A DNA stretch of 64,000 nucleotides from Microbacterium sp. Se63.02b. GTDB taxonomy: Bacteria; Actinomycetota; Actinomycetes; Actinomycetales; Microbacteriaceae. The stretch spans positions 1,550,001 through 1,614,000 of the forward strand of contig NZ_CP050453.1 of NCBI RefSeq assembly GCF_014171575.1. The letters run 5' to 3'. Numbering within the stretch: the stretch's first letter is position 1; each line of letters opens with the position of its first letter. Made by a program: the position numbers and the translations under genes. This document shows, piece after piece, positions 29,862 to 40,770 of the stretch. The notes under the pieces were generated by a model. That model was not told the DNA's origin. It saw only the letters and a program-made list of their open reading frames with translations, and ran no database searches.

Positions 29862-30581
29862 CGGCCCGTTCCGCTCAGGAGCACCTCGGCATCATCGCGT
29901 CGGGTCTCGTCGACGATCCTGCCGTCGCGGAGGAACACGATCCGGTCGGCGAACGCCGCATGCCGCGCCTCGTGGGTGACGAGGATGCCCGCTGCTCCCG
30001 CATCCACGCGCCCACGGAGCATCCGGAGCACGAGCTCGCCGGTGACGGAGTCGAGTGCGCCGGTCGGTTCGTCCGCGAGGATGAGCCGTCGGCCGCCGAC
30101 GACTGCGCGGGCGATGGCGACGCGCTGCTGCTGACCTCCCGAGAGGTCGTCCGGGTAGGAGTCGAGCTTGTCGGCCAGCCCGACGGACTCGAGGGCGTCC
30201 TTGCCGGCGCGGCGCGCGACCCGCCTGCGGAAGCCGTCGAGTTCCAACGGGAGAGTCACGTTCTCGATCGCGGTGAGCGTGGGGATCAGGTTGAAGTCCT
30301 GGAAGACGAACCCGAGCGATCTCCGGCGCAGGCGGGCGACATCCGCAGCACTCTGTTCACTGAGGAACGCGCCTTCGATCACGACCTCGCCCGTTGTGGG
30401 CCTGGCGAGACCGCCCGCGATCGCGAGCAGCGTCGACTTGCCGGAGCCGGAAGCACCCATGACGGCGACGAGCTCACCGCGTCGAACTTCCAGATCCACG
30501 CCCGAGTGCGGAGACCGCCGTCGCGCCGTGACCGTACTGCTGAGTCACGCCGACGAGGCTCAGGACCGTCTCGTCGCTCAC
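29858..30581 (-). CDS. ABC transporter ATPase (MacB/LolD type), one frameshift
   Basis: The reconstructed protein is 241 residues. Walker A is GASGSGKST, the signature [14 protein letters not shown], Walker B LILADEPTGALDS, and the H loop VTHEAR. The N-terminus SDETVLSLVGVTQQYGHG is in another frame; two bases missing near 30499-30506 restore it. The GTG start at 30581 overlaps the padR stop (GTGA), and its own stop overlaps the permease start. It powers the FtsX-like permease. Confidence 0.9.
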
Positions 30582-31198
30582 GGCGTGGGCTCGGCATCCG
30601 CGAGTGCGGCTCCGGCCTTGGCCGGACGACCTCGTTTGGGGCGCTCGGTGGCGAGTTCGAGCGTCATCGCGTGGCGGGGATGCAGCGCGAGCCGCTGTTC
30701 CGTGTGGTCGAGCCAGCGCACCTCGGCCTCCGCGGCGAAGATCATCGAGTCGACGACCAGCGCCCAGGAGAGTTCTTCGGGCCCGTCCGCATCGCCACCC
30801 GCGTACTTGGCGCGCTGCAGAGCCTGCAGTTGACGGAGCGACGCGGTGCGCTGTGCCTGGATGACCGCCGTGACGTCGACGCCGGGCAGTGTCGCGGCGA
30901 CCGCGAGCTTGATCGCCAGCTCGTCTCGGGTCGCCTGCGTCCGCACCACGGGGGAGGAGAGCCATTGCGCGACTTCGGCCGAACCGCTCTCCGTGATCTG
31001 CCAGTAGATATGGCCCTGGTCGTCTGCATCGCCGCGCTGCACGAGCCCGTCGCGTTCGAGCCGCTCGAGCGTGTTGTAGATCTGTCCGACGTTGAGGGGC
31101 CAGGTGGAGCCGGTGCGCCGGTCGAACTCGTGCCGCAGCTGATAGCCGTAGCAGGGTCCCTGATCGAGGATGGCGAGAAGGCTCTGGCGTACCGACAT
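30578..31198 (-). CDS. PadR family transcriptional repressor
   Basis: 206 residues. The N-terminal winged helix SLLAILDQGPCYGYQLRHEF, then WPLNVGQIYNTLERLERDGLV, is the PadR signature; the C-terminal half is the helical Vir_act_alpha_C dimer domain. The start at 31198 has AGGAG upstream. First gene of the padR-ATPase-permease operon; PadR proteins commonly repress their own exporter genes and release DNA on binding an aromatic or antibiotic-like ligand. A palindrome over the promoter (31230-31257) is its probable operator. Confidence 0.92.
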   Translation of the reverse strand: MSVRQSLLAILDQGPCYGYQLRHEFDRRTGSTWPLNVGQIYNTLERLERDGLVQRGDADDQGHIYWQITESGSAEVAQWLSSPVVRTQATRDELAIKLAVAATLPGVDVTAVIQAQRTASLRQLQALQRAKYAGGDADGPEELSWALVVDSMIFAAEAEVRWLDHTEQRLALHPRHAMTLELATERPKRGRPAKAGAALADAEPTP

Positions 31199-31229
31199 GG
31201 GTGATCTCCTGGTGGGTCGTCCGGAATGC

Positions 31230-31257
31230 AATACCGAGTATATGCATACTCGGTATT
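31230..31257. promoter_or_regulatory. PadR operator over the padR promoter
   Basis: AATACCGAGTAT (31230-31241) and ATACTCGGTATT (31246-31257) form perfect 12-bp arms around a 4-base spacer. A minus-strand -10 box TATACT (31242-31237) lies inside, about 30 bases before the padR ribosome site, so bound repressor would block transcription. The rest of the 31199-31399 gap shows only a possible secA -10, TAACAT at 31325-31330. Confidence 0.75.
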
Positions 31258-31399
31258 CGCGCATCGCGCCACGCGGATGACGCACCGGTCGCTCCTTGCA
31301 GGCGACGTGCAGGTCACAGCCCGGTAACATGGCAAAGCATGCCTCGCGTCGGGTTCACCGGCTGCCGGCGATTTACCCACTGACAGGGAGATGACATCC

Positions 31400-34201
<2,802 letters not shown>

Positions 34202-34211
34202 TGCTCGACGG

Positions 34212-34246
34212 AAGGAGGGCCAGTCCGAGAGGATTGGCCCTCCTTT
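34212..34246 (+). terminator. Terminator of secA
   Basis: Stem GGAGGGCCAGTCC (34214-34226) pairs with 34231-34243 (one G-T pair) around a GAGA tetraloop, extended by flanking AA/TT pairs and followed by TTTCGTC. Classic intrinsic terminator. Confidence 0.85.
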
Positions 34247-34254
34247 CGTCGCTG

Positions 34255-34260
34255 TAGGCT
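34255..34260 (+). promoter_or_regulatory. -10 box (TAGGCT) for leaderless aminotransferase gene
   Basis: TAGGCT ends 6 bases before the ATG at 34267, directly behind the secA terminator. Confidence 0.6.
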
Positions 34261-34266
34261 TGGTCG

Positions 34267-35493
34267 ATGACACCAACGCGCAACTTCGATCAGTCGTCGA
34301 AGCTCAAGAACGTCCTGTACGAGATCCGCGGAAACGCCCTCGTCGAGGCGGCGCGTCTGGAGGCCGAGGGTCACAAGATCCTCAAGCTGAACACCGGGAA
34401 CCCGGCGATCTTCGGTTTCGATGCACCCCACCAGATCGTGCACGACATGCTCGCCGCACTGCCGACGGCGCACGGCTACAGCGAGAGCAAGGGCATCATC
34501 TCCGCTCGCAGGGCCGTCGTGAGCCGCTACGAGCAGATCGAGGGCTTCCCTCGTTTCGACCCGGACGACGTGTACCTCGGCAACGGGGTCTCCGAGTTGA
34601 TCACCATGACCATGCAGGCTCTGCTCGACGAAGGCGACGAGGTCCTGATCCCGGCGCCCGACTACCCGTTGTGGACGGCGATGACGAGTCTCGCCGGCGG
34701 TACCCCTGTGCACTACCTGTGCGATGAGGACGACGAGTGGCAGCCCGACCTGGAAGACATCCGGTCGAAGATCACGCCGAAGACCAAGGCGCTCGTGATC
34801 ATCAACCCGAACAACCCGACGGGAGTGGTGTATTCACGGCCGATCCTGGAGGGCCTGGTGCAGATCGCCCGAGAGCATCAGCTGCTGCTGCTCTCGGACG
34901 AGATCTACGACCGCATCCTCTTCGACGGCGCCGTGCACATCCCGACCGCGACTCTCGCGCCCGACCTGCTGTGCCTGACCTTCAACGGGCTGTCGAAGAC
35001 CTACCGTGTCGCCGGCTATCGCTCGGGGTGGATGGTCATCACGGGTCCGCAGGACCATGCCAAGGGATTCCTCGAGGGGATCACACTGCTGGCTTCGACG
35101 CGTCTCTGCCCCAATGTGCCGGCTCAGCATGCGGTGCAGGCGGCGCTCTCGGGGGTGCAGTCGATCGATGCGCTGATCGCGCCGACCGGACGTCTGCACG
35201 AGCAGCGCGACATCGCCTGGGAAGGACTCGAGTCCATCCCGGGGGTCTCCTGCGTCAAGCCTCAGGGCGCGCTGTATGCGTTTCCGCGCCTGGACCCGAA
35301 CGTGCACGAGATCAGGGACGATGCCAAGCTCGTCTACGATCTTCTCGTGTCGGAGCACATCCTCCTGGTGCAGGGCACCGGCTTCAACTGGGCGACGCCG
35401 GATCACCTCCGCCTCGTCACGCTTCCCGAGCCCCGAGTGCTGAGCGAAGCCGTCGAGCGACTCGGGAACTTCCTGGCGAGCTATCGACAGTGA
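34267..35493 (+). CDS. PLP-dependent aminotransferase, AlaA/aspartate type
   Basis: Class I/II aminotransferase of 408 residues. The PLP lysine is Lys244 in FNGLSKTYRVAGYRSGW; other sites are NPNNPTG (180-186), the ring-binding SDEIYD (210-215) and PAPDYPLW (129-136). KLNTGNPAIFGFDAPHQIVHDM and HGYSESKGIISARRAV are typical of the AlaA group, which makes alanine from pyruvate and glutamate. Single gene with its own promoter between secA and the CpaE-like gene. Substrate is inferred from overall pattern, so aspartate or another amino acid remains possible. Confidence 0.88.
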   Translation: MTPTRNFDQSSKLKNVLYEIRGNALVEAARLEAEGHKILKLNTGNPAIFGFDAPHQIVHDMLAALPTAHGYSESKGIISARRAVVSRYEQIEGFPRFDPDDVYLGNGVSELITMTMQALLDEGDEVLIPAPDYPLWTAMTSLAGGTPVHYLCDEDDEWQPDLEDIRSKITPKTKALVIINPNNPTGVVYSRPILEGLVQIAREHQLLLLSDEIYDRILFDGAVHIPTATLAPDLLCLTFNGLSKTYRVAGYRSGWMVITGPQDHAKGFLEGITLLASTRLCPNVPAQHAVQAALSGVQSIDALIAPTGRLHEQRDIAWEGLESIPGVSCVKPQGALYAFPRLDPNVHEIRDDAKLVYDLLVSEHILLVQGTGFNWATPDHLRLVTLPEPRVLSEAVERLGNFLASYRQ

Positions 35494-36660
35494 CGCCCTC
35501 CGCGCCCCGAGGCGAGAGCGTCGCAGCCAGCCGTCGCACGCCGGCCACGAAGCTCGATCGGGGGCGACATCGGTCACCGGTCGCGCGTGCAGCAGCGCCG
35601 CGTCTGCCGCTCGTCGATCGAACGGCAGGAAGGTCACCTCTGTGATCCCCGCGAAACGCTCGAGAGTGCGTCTCACCTGCCCGCGCGCGTCGATGCCGAG
35701 GGGCCCGGGTCGGACCTGATTGACGACCACGGTGACCGGAGCGGGTGCCGTGAGGCGTCGCACCTCCGCATGATCCCGCAGGAAGCGGCTGATGCCCAGG
35801 GGATCGGCGGCCGCAACCGCCACGATGTGGTCCGCTTCCCGGAGCGCTGCGGATGTGGCATCGTGACGCCGAGGCCCGATGAGGTCGTACGTCACCTCCT
35901 CGTCGGCATCGAATGCACCGGAGACGTCGACGACCGTCTCCTCGACCCACTGCCGGCACGCGTTCAACGTCGCGCGTACGCGGGCTGAGGTCAGCTCGGG
36001 CCAGCGGTTGGGCCGATTGATTCCGGGGAGCACCTGGACGTCGTCGCCTCCGCTGCCGATCCGCATCGACAGGCGGGTGAGCTCGGCGTCGTCGAGCACG
36101 CCCCGCTCGGCGCGCCGGCAGGCAGCGGCGATGCCGGGGGCGTCATCGCTGAGGCCGAGGAGCAGGGCGAGCGACGGGGCCACCGTATCGGCATCGATCA
36201 GAGCCGCGCTGCGACCGGTGCGCGCGAGTTCGAGGGCGAGATCGATCGCCACGGTGGAGCGACCAGGAGCGCCCTGGGGTCCCCACACGGCGACGACGCG
36301 ATGCGGATGCGGAGGGCGCAGCGCGGGGGCTGCGGGCGCATCCGCTCGCAGCGCAGCGGCGATCTCCCAGCCCGTGGCCTCGGACGAGAGCGCGGCTGAC
36401 AGCCCCAGCCGACCGAGGAGGCGACTGTCCGTACCGCCGAGGACGAGGATGCGCACGCCCGCGCGGTCGCACCTCGAGACGAGTTCGGCTGTGAGCAGGG
36501 TGCGCGCGGGGGAGACGATGAGTGCCTCGGCATCGGAGGGGAGTTCGGGGAGGGGAGCGGCAGGTGCGAGCGTCGCCACCACGGTGATGCCCTCGAGCTC
36601 CAGCTCTGCCGCCAACCGGTTCGCACGCGGCGCGGGGATCGCCACGACGACCCGCGTCAC
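35417..36660 (-). CDS. CpaE/MinD-like P-loop protein, one frameshift
   Basis: An N-terminal receiver-like domain (VVVAIPAPRANRLAAELELEG) is followed by a ParA/MinD-type domain with WGPQGAPGRSTVAIDLALELA (deviant Walker A), LIDADTVAPSLALLLGL and VNQVRPG. This is the layout of CpaE, which positions Flp/Tad pili, and of related SAF-partner proteins. One G is missing from 35560-35564; the corrected end reads APRSSFVAGVRRLAATLSPRG. The stop at 35417 makes a 77-base tail-to-tail overlap with the aminotransferase gene, so another indel near the end is likely. The start GTG 36660 overlaps the upstream stop. Confidence 0.75.
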
Positions 36661-37282
36661 GAGCCGCCCCCACCGGAAGCACGGAGAGGGCTGATCCTCC
36701 GTTGACGGCGGCGAGCACGTCGGCGGCATCAGACCGTTCGATGACGAGTTCGAGCGACGTGCCGGTGTCGGCCAGCACGCCTTCCGGCTCGCGCACGTCG
36801 CGCACGACGACACCCGCGACCAGGACGCGGGGGACGTCGTAGGATCGTCCGTCGTCGATGGGCGGGGCACTCCAGACATCGACGACGGTTCCGGCCCGCA
36901 CCTCGTCGGGGAGTCCGGTGCTGGACGCGATGACGATCGTGGTGGTGCGACTGCTCTCCGCATCCGTCAGCGCGGCGTGCGGAACCAGTTCGCCCTTCAT
37001 GAGCGTACGTGCGGCGATCTGACCCGGCTGCAGGTCATCGGCGCCTGCATAGTCGTCGGTCGATGGCCCGAGATCCACGTCGACCACCTGGAAGTCATCG
37101 GAGCTCAAGGCATCGCCCTGCACGATCGTATGGCCGGCACGCAGCACCGGCTCCGCGTCGTCCGCTCCGGTGACGATGAGCCACACCGCGGTGATGGAGA
37201 CGGCCACCAGGGCGATGCCGACGAGGAATCGCACGTCGCCCCAGAACGCGCGCCGTGGACGAGAGTGGGAGACCATGGCCAT
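36657..37282 (-). CDS. SAF domain (CpaB/FlgA-like) membrane protein, one frameshift
   Basis: 208 residues. A basic start and one membrane helix (VRFLVGIALVAVSITAVWLIV, about 18-38) are followed by the SAF domain: VLRAGHTIVQGDALSSDDF, LQPGQIAARTLMKGELV, then a beta-rich CpaB-like part with AGTVVDVWSAP. One G is missing from 36667-36671; adding it yields VGGGS and a stop that overlaps the next start as GTGA. CpaB-type proteins organise pilus assembly outside the membrane; no pilin, secretin or CpaF gene is visible here, so the role is open. Confidence 0.78.
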
Positions 37283-37315
37283 ATGGTCACAGATATCGTG
37301 ACGGGTCGACCGCGG

Positions 37316-37324
37316 TTATCCACA
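37316..37324 (+). other. Perfect DnaA box sequence (TTATCCACA)
   Basis: A 9-base match to the classical DnaA box in the divergent gap between the SAF and helix-turn-helix genes. Six of the nine bases are A/T, so chance matches are rare in this GC-rich DNA. Nearby at 37286-37302 is an imperfect palindrome, GTCAC-AGATATC-GTGAC. Confidence 0.4.
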
Positions 37325-37373
37325 GCCGGGCCTCGGCCGTTCCCCCGGAATGCTGGTCGTGGAGAATGGGGTC

Positions 37374-37651
37374 ATGGCAGCCCCCTCCTCGCATGCACCG
37401 CGATTCCTGGCTCCCTCGCAGGTCGCCGAGCTGTTGAGCATCGAGGTCGGCGAGGTGATCGAACTCCTGCACGAGGGCAGGCTTCGTGGGGCACAGCTGG
37501 GCTCGCCGCCGCGGTGGCGAGTCGAGGAGTCGAGCCTCGCCGGGTATCTGGCGGAGGAGTCCGAGACCTCCGCCGGATGGCCCTGTGGCGGCAGTCGGCG
37601 GCGGCCAGCTTCCCGGAGGTCTGGGGCACGTCATCCGCTCACGGGAATTGA
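37374..37651 (+). CDS. Excisionase-type helix-turn-helix protein, one frameshift
   Basis: 92 residues after correction. RFLAPSQVAELLSIEVGEVIELLHEGRLRG followed by RWRVEESSLAGYL is the MerR/Xis-like helix-turn-helix plus wing. The C-terminal part reads LRRMALWRQSAAASFPEVWG once the missing base near 37562-37568 is added. The start ATG 37374 has GAGAAT 6 bases upstream and no ribosome site. No integrase is nearby, so it is probably a small chromosomal regulator, not a phage excisionase. It overlaps the end of the 37639-38256 gene by 13 bases, tail to tail. Confidence 0.72.
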
Positions 37652-38256
37652 TCCCCTGAGGTCCTTATCGCGACCACCGACGCGAAGGGGATGATCCGGA
37701 ACCCGTGCACGGCCTCCGCGCGGCGCGCCTGCCCCGGATCATGGACGGCCAGATCGAGGTGATCCGCCGCCGCGCGGTCGATGGTGCCGTGTGCGTCGTG
37801 CCCGGTGCGGGTGCTGATGTGGACGGAGACGCGGCGCCTGGCGAGATCGCGGAGGACGAATCCGAGCGTCATCCGCTCTCGGAGCGAGTGCTCTGCAGGA
37901 ACGAGGGCGTCGAGGCTCGCAAGGAGAGCACCGTGGTCCACCGTGATCCCCGCGATCGCTTCGAGGGGGAGGAGAAGAGCGGATGCCGTCGCGCGTCCGC
38001 CTTCGACAGTCGTGCCTCGTGATGCGACGGCGATCCACTCCGCTCCCAGCGTCTGCATCGTCACAGCCAGACGCTGTCCGTCCACGAGGTCGACCGTGGC
38101 ATCGGTGCCGGTCCGGCAGAGGGACCTCAGGCGCGCACGAAGGTCGAGCCGGGCGATGCGGAGCCTCTCGGACTCGGCGTCGAGCACCGCGCGCTCCGCC
38201 TCCCAGTCCGATTCCAGCTGACCTTCGAGGTCTTCGAACAGGCGGTCCCAGTGCAC
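37639..38256 (-). CDS. Conserved actinobacterial protein of unknown function
   Basis: 205 residues. It opens HWDRLFEDLEGQLESDWEAERA, a charged helix, followed by LRSLCRTGTDATVDLVDGQRLAVTM and repeated small beta strands (DHGALLASLDAL, RRVSVHISTRTGHDAHGTIDR). The second half resembles a small barrel that could bind nucleic acid, but no family is certain. The start is GTG 38256, with the -10 box TACGCT 7 bases upstream. Its neighbourhood near a Rv3235-like gene is seen in other actinobacteria. Confidence 0.65.
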   Translation of the reverse strand: MHWDRLFEDLEGQLESDWEAERAVLDAESERLRIARLDLRARLRSLCRTGTDATVDLVDGQRLAVTMQTLGAEWIAVASRGTTVEGGRATASALLLPLEAIAGITVDHGALLASLDALVPAEHSLRERMTLGFVLRDLARRRVSVHISTRTGHDAHGTIDRAAADHLDLAVHDPGQARRAEAVHGFRIIPFASVVAIRTSGDQFP

Positions 38257-38263
38257 TCGCCCG

Positions 38264-38269
38264 AGCGTA
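38264..38269 (-). promoter_or_regulatory. -10 box (TACGCT) for leaderless 37639-38256 gene
   Basis: On the minus strand TACGCT ends 7 bases before the GTG at 38256. Confidence 0.5.
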
Positions 38270-38295
38270 GGGGAGCGGGAGATCCGATGTACGAG

Positions 38296-38304
38296 TTATC
38301 CACA
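38296..38304 (+). other. Perfect DnaA box sequence (TTATCCACA)
   Basis: Second exact copy of the 9-mer, 980 bases from the first and in the same orientation, again in a divergent intergenic region (38257-38386). Confidence 0.4.
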
Positions 38305-38386
38305 TACTTACGCCGCCGACACACGCGGTCGAGCGATGCGGTGCTGTACTGACGGCCTCGCAGACCGCCCCGATCGAAGGTTCGAC

Positions 38387-38773
38387 ATGACGCCACATGA
38401 GTACTTCGCACCCCAGCCGACGTCGACCAGTGACCTCCCGGATCCCGCGCCGTTGCTCCGCAGCCTCACGCAGGGGGTCCTCGAAGTGCTCGCCGGTGTG
38501 CGGGAGGTCGATCAGCTCGCCCGCTGGTTCAGCGAAGAGGCGTACCGCAGCCTGGTCACGAGGGCGAACCTGTCGGCCAGGGCCCGCAGTGCGCGGGGTG
38601 TCGCGCCCGCGCGCCCGACCTTCCAGATCGTGTCCCTCCGCGTTGCGGAGCCTCGTGATGGCGTGATCGAAGCCGTGGTGGTGGTGGCGGGGCCGGGCCG
38701 GACGCGTGCGGTCGCCGTACGTCTGGACGGCTTCGACCGACGCTGGCGCGCCACATCCCTGGCGATTCTCTGA
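38387..38773 (+). CDS. Rv3235 family protein
   Basis: 128 residues. PAPLLRSLTQGVLEVLAGVREVDQLARWFSEEAYRSLVTRA, then FQIVSLRVAEPRDGVIEAVVVV, is the pattern of the Rv3235 family, found near secA in actinobacteria. It has an N-terminal disordered stretch, helices, then a small beta sheet. No enzyme motif is visible. ATG 38387 is chosen for GAAGG upstream. It ends 24 bases before pdtaS. Confidence 0.78.
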   Translation: MTPHEYFAPQPTSTSDLPDPAPLLRSLTQGVLEVLAGVREVDQLARWFSEEAYRSLVTRANLSARARSARGVAPARPTFQIVSLRVAEPRDGVIEAVVVVAGPGRTRAVAVRLDGFDRRWRATSLAIL

Positions 38774-38785
38774 CACAGGTCACCG

Positions 38786-38791
38786 TAGGCT
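38786..38791 (+). promoter_or_regulatory. -10 box (TAGGCT) for leaderless pdtaS
   Basis: TAGGCT ends 6 bases before the GTG start at 38798. A purine stretch (GTGAGG) between them is too close to be a normal ribosome site. Confidence 0.55.
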
Positions 38792-38797
38792 GGTGAG

Positions 38798-40281
38798 GTG
38801 TCAACCCTCAGCGATCTCGCCCATGCCCAGGGCCTCCTCACCGACAACGACGTCGAGTGGCTCCACCGACTAGCCGGCGACGGGCAGCTCCTCGCCGACC
38901 TCGCGTCAGCCGACATCGTCATCTGGATCCAGACCGACGACGGGTCGTTCATCGCGGTCGCCCACGCGCGGCCCAGTGGTGCCGCGACGCTCTTCTACCG
39001 CGACATCGTCGGCGAACGGGTGAGACCGCAGTGGCGCACCCAGGTGCAGGGCGCCTTCGACTCGGCGGAGATCGTCGATTCGTCGTCGCCCGACTGGTTC
39101 GAGGAGACGCCGACGAGGGTTCGGGCCGTGCCGATCGTGATCGAACGGCGCGCCGCCGACTCTGCGGCCACCGTGATCGGAGTGGTCACCAGGCACACGA
39201 ACCTGGGGGAGCTGCGGACCCCATCGCGTCAGCAGATCACGTTCGACGAATGCGCGAACGATCTCTTCCGGATGATCGCGGACGGCAGCTTCCCCGATCT
39301 CGCCGCTCCGACGTCACCGCGACGGGGGCGCCGCGCGCCTCCGACGGGCTCATCCGCATCGACGTCGACGGCATCAGCACCTTCGCGAGCCCCAACGCCC
39401 TCTCGGCGTTCAACCGGATGGGGTTCGACGACGAGCTCGAGGGCGAGTCTCTGGCCGAGGTCACCACCCGCCTCGTCCCGCCGTCGCGGCAGGTCGACGA
39501 GTCCCTGCCCGTCGTGGTCACCGGTCGCGCGCCCTGGCGCACCGACATCGAGGCACGCGGTGTCACGGTGTCGCTGCGAGCGATCCCGCTGAAGGATCAT
39601 GGGACCCGCATCGGTGCGATCGTGCTGTGCCGCGACGTGTCGGAGCTGCGCCACCAGGAGCAGGAACTCATCACCAAGGACGCGACGATCCGCGAGATCC
39701 ATCACCGGGTGAAGAACAACCTCCAGACCGTGGCCTCGCTCCTTCGGATCCAGGCGCGTCGTACCCACTCCGACGAGGCTCGGGACGCACTGACGCAGGC
39801 CATGAGGCGCGTCGACGCGATCGCCGTCGTGCACGACACGCTGGCCCAGGGCCTCACGCAGAAGGTCGACTTCGACGAGGTCTTCCACCGGGTCCTCAAG
39901 CTTGTGGCCGAGGTGGCATCCGCGCCCAATACGCGTGCCCGCACACAGTCGACCGGTCGGTTCGGGGTGCTTCCGAGCGAGTACGCGACACCGCTCGCCC
40001 TCGCACTGACAGAGGTCGTGACGAATGCGGTGGAGCATGGCCTCGCGGGTCAGGAGGGCGTCGTCACGATCGACGCGAAACGCACCGAGGAGAATCTCCG
40101 CGTGACCGTGAGAGACACCGGACACGGTCTGCCTGAGGGGCGGATCGGGCAGGGGCTGGGGACGCAGATCATCAGGACGCTCATCCAGGGTGAACTCGGC
40201 GGCACCATCGAGTGGCACGGCAGCGACGGCGAAGGGACCGAGGTCGTGATCGACATCCCGCTGCGCTGGCTGGAGCGCTGA
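38798..40281 (+). CDS. pdtaS: Sensor histidine kinase PdtaS, one frameshift
   Basis: 494 residues after correction: GAF-like domain (about 10-165), PAS-like domain (IRIDVDGISTFASPNALSAFNRMG), a HisKA_2 dimerisation helix with phospho-acceptor His in EIHHRVKNNLQTVASLLRIQ, and an ATPase domain with EVVTNAVEHGLAG and DTGHGLPEGRIGQGLG. PdtaS is a soluble kinase that signals to the RNA-binding antiterminator PdtaR, whose gene is not in the window. One G is missing from 39324-39328; adding it joins SPRRGAPRASDGL. GTG start with a -10 box 6 bases upstream. Confidence 0.9.
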
Positions 40282-40304
40282 GGCGCGACGCCCCGCATGC
40301 GAAA

Positions 40305-40335
40305 AAGCGGCCTGAGACGTGCTCTCAGGCCGCTT
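40305..40335. terminator. Bidirectional terminator between pdtaS and whiB1
   Basis: AAGCGGCCTGAGA (40305-40317) and its perfect complement (40323-40335) form a 13-bp stem with a 5-base loop. Five A residues to the left become a T tract for the minus-strand whiB1 transcript, so it is strongest in that direction. Confidence 0.88.
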
Positions 40336-40344
40336 GCCGAAAGG

Positions 40345-40593
40345 TCAGGAGGCGCGGCGGGCGCGGGCGGCGCGGCGCTTCAGAGCGCGACGCTCGTCTT
40401 CGGAGAGGCCGCCCCACACGCCGGAGTCCTGGCTGGTCTCCAGGGCGTACTGCAGGCAGATCTCGGTGACCGTGCAGGTGGCGCAGACGGTCTTCGCCTT
40501 CTCGATCTGATCGACGGCCGGGCCGGTGTTCCCCACGGGGAAGAAAAGCTCGGGGTCGACAGTCAGGCAGGCGGCCTTATCGCGCCAGTCCAT
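40345..40593 (-). CDS. whiB1: WhiB-family regulator WhiB1
   Basis: 82 residues with Cys9, Cys37, Cys40 and Cys46 for a nitric-oxide-sensitive 4Fe-4S cluster, WhiB turn SGVWGGLSEDERR and a strongly basic tail. MDWRDKAACL and DPELFFPVGN match the WhiB1 subgroup, which is essential in mycobacteria and acts with the main sigma factor. AGGAG precedes the ATG. A hairpin terminator follows 9 bases downstream. In M. tuberculosis whiB1 also neighbours pdtaS. Confidence 0.95.
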   Translation of the reverse strand: MDWRDKAACLTVDPELFFPVGNTGPAVDQIEKAKTVCATCTVTEICLQYALETSQDSGVWGGLSEDERRALKRRAARARRAS

Positions 40594-40647
40594 GGGGGCT
40601 CCTCGGTGTGGATATCGTGAGATTTCGCGATGCGACTTCTCGGATTC

Positions 40648-40673
40648 GGGTAGCAGTTCGGGTTCGGCTACCC
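40648..40673. repeat. Inverted repeat upstream of whiB1
   Basis: GGGTAGC (40648-40654) and GCTACCC (40667-40673), 7-bp perfect arms around 12 bases, lie 55-80 bases before the whiB1 start. A possible operator or an upstream RNA hairpin. Confidence 0.4.
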
Positions 40674-40709
40674 TGTTGAGATGCGGACGGAATGCCCGCG
40701 AATTGTGAT

Positions 40710-40727
40710 GCGAGCGTGAACGCTCGC
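40710..40727. repeat. Inverted repeat in the whiB1/membrane-protein gap
   Basis: GCGAGCGT and ACGCTCGC with a 2-base spacer form a tight palindrome about 45 bases before the start of the divergent membrane-protein gene; a candidate operator. Confidence 0.4.
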
Positions 40728-40759
40728 CCCACGCCGCTGTGGGAGCACATGACTTTGTC

Positions 40760-40765
40760 TATTCT
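40760..40765 (+). promoter_or_regulatory. -10 box (TATTCT) for the 40771 gene
   Basis: TATTCT ends 5 bases before ATG 40771, in an AT-rich patch unlike its surroundings. Confidence 0.45.
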
Positions 40766-40770
40766 GTTAC

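Noticed and set aside
34834..36963. 709-codon minus-strand open frame across the CpaE-like gene and the aminotransferase
   Set aside because: Only the middle is real; both ends are antisense or out-of-frame sequence produced by missing bases.
37374..37651. Excisionase as evidence of an integrated element
   Set aside because: No integrase, attachment repeats or composition change nearby; neighbours are ordinary chromosomal genes.
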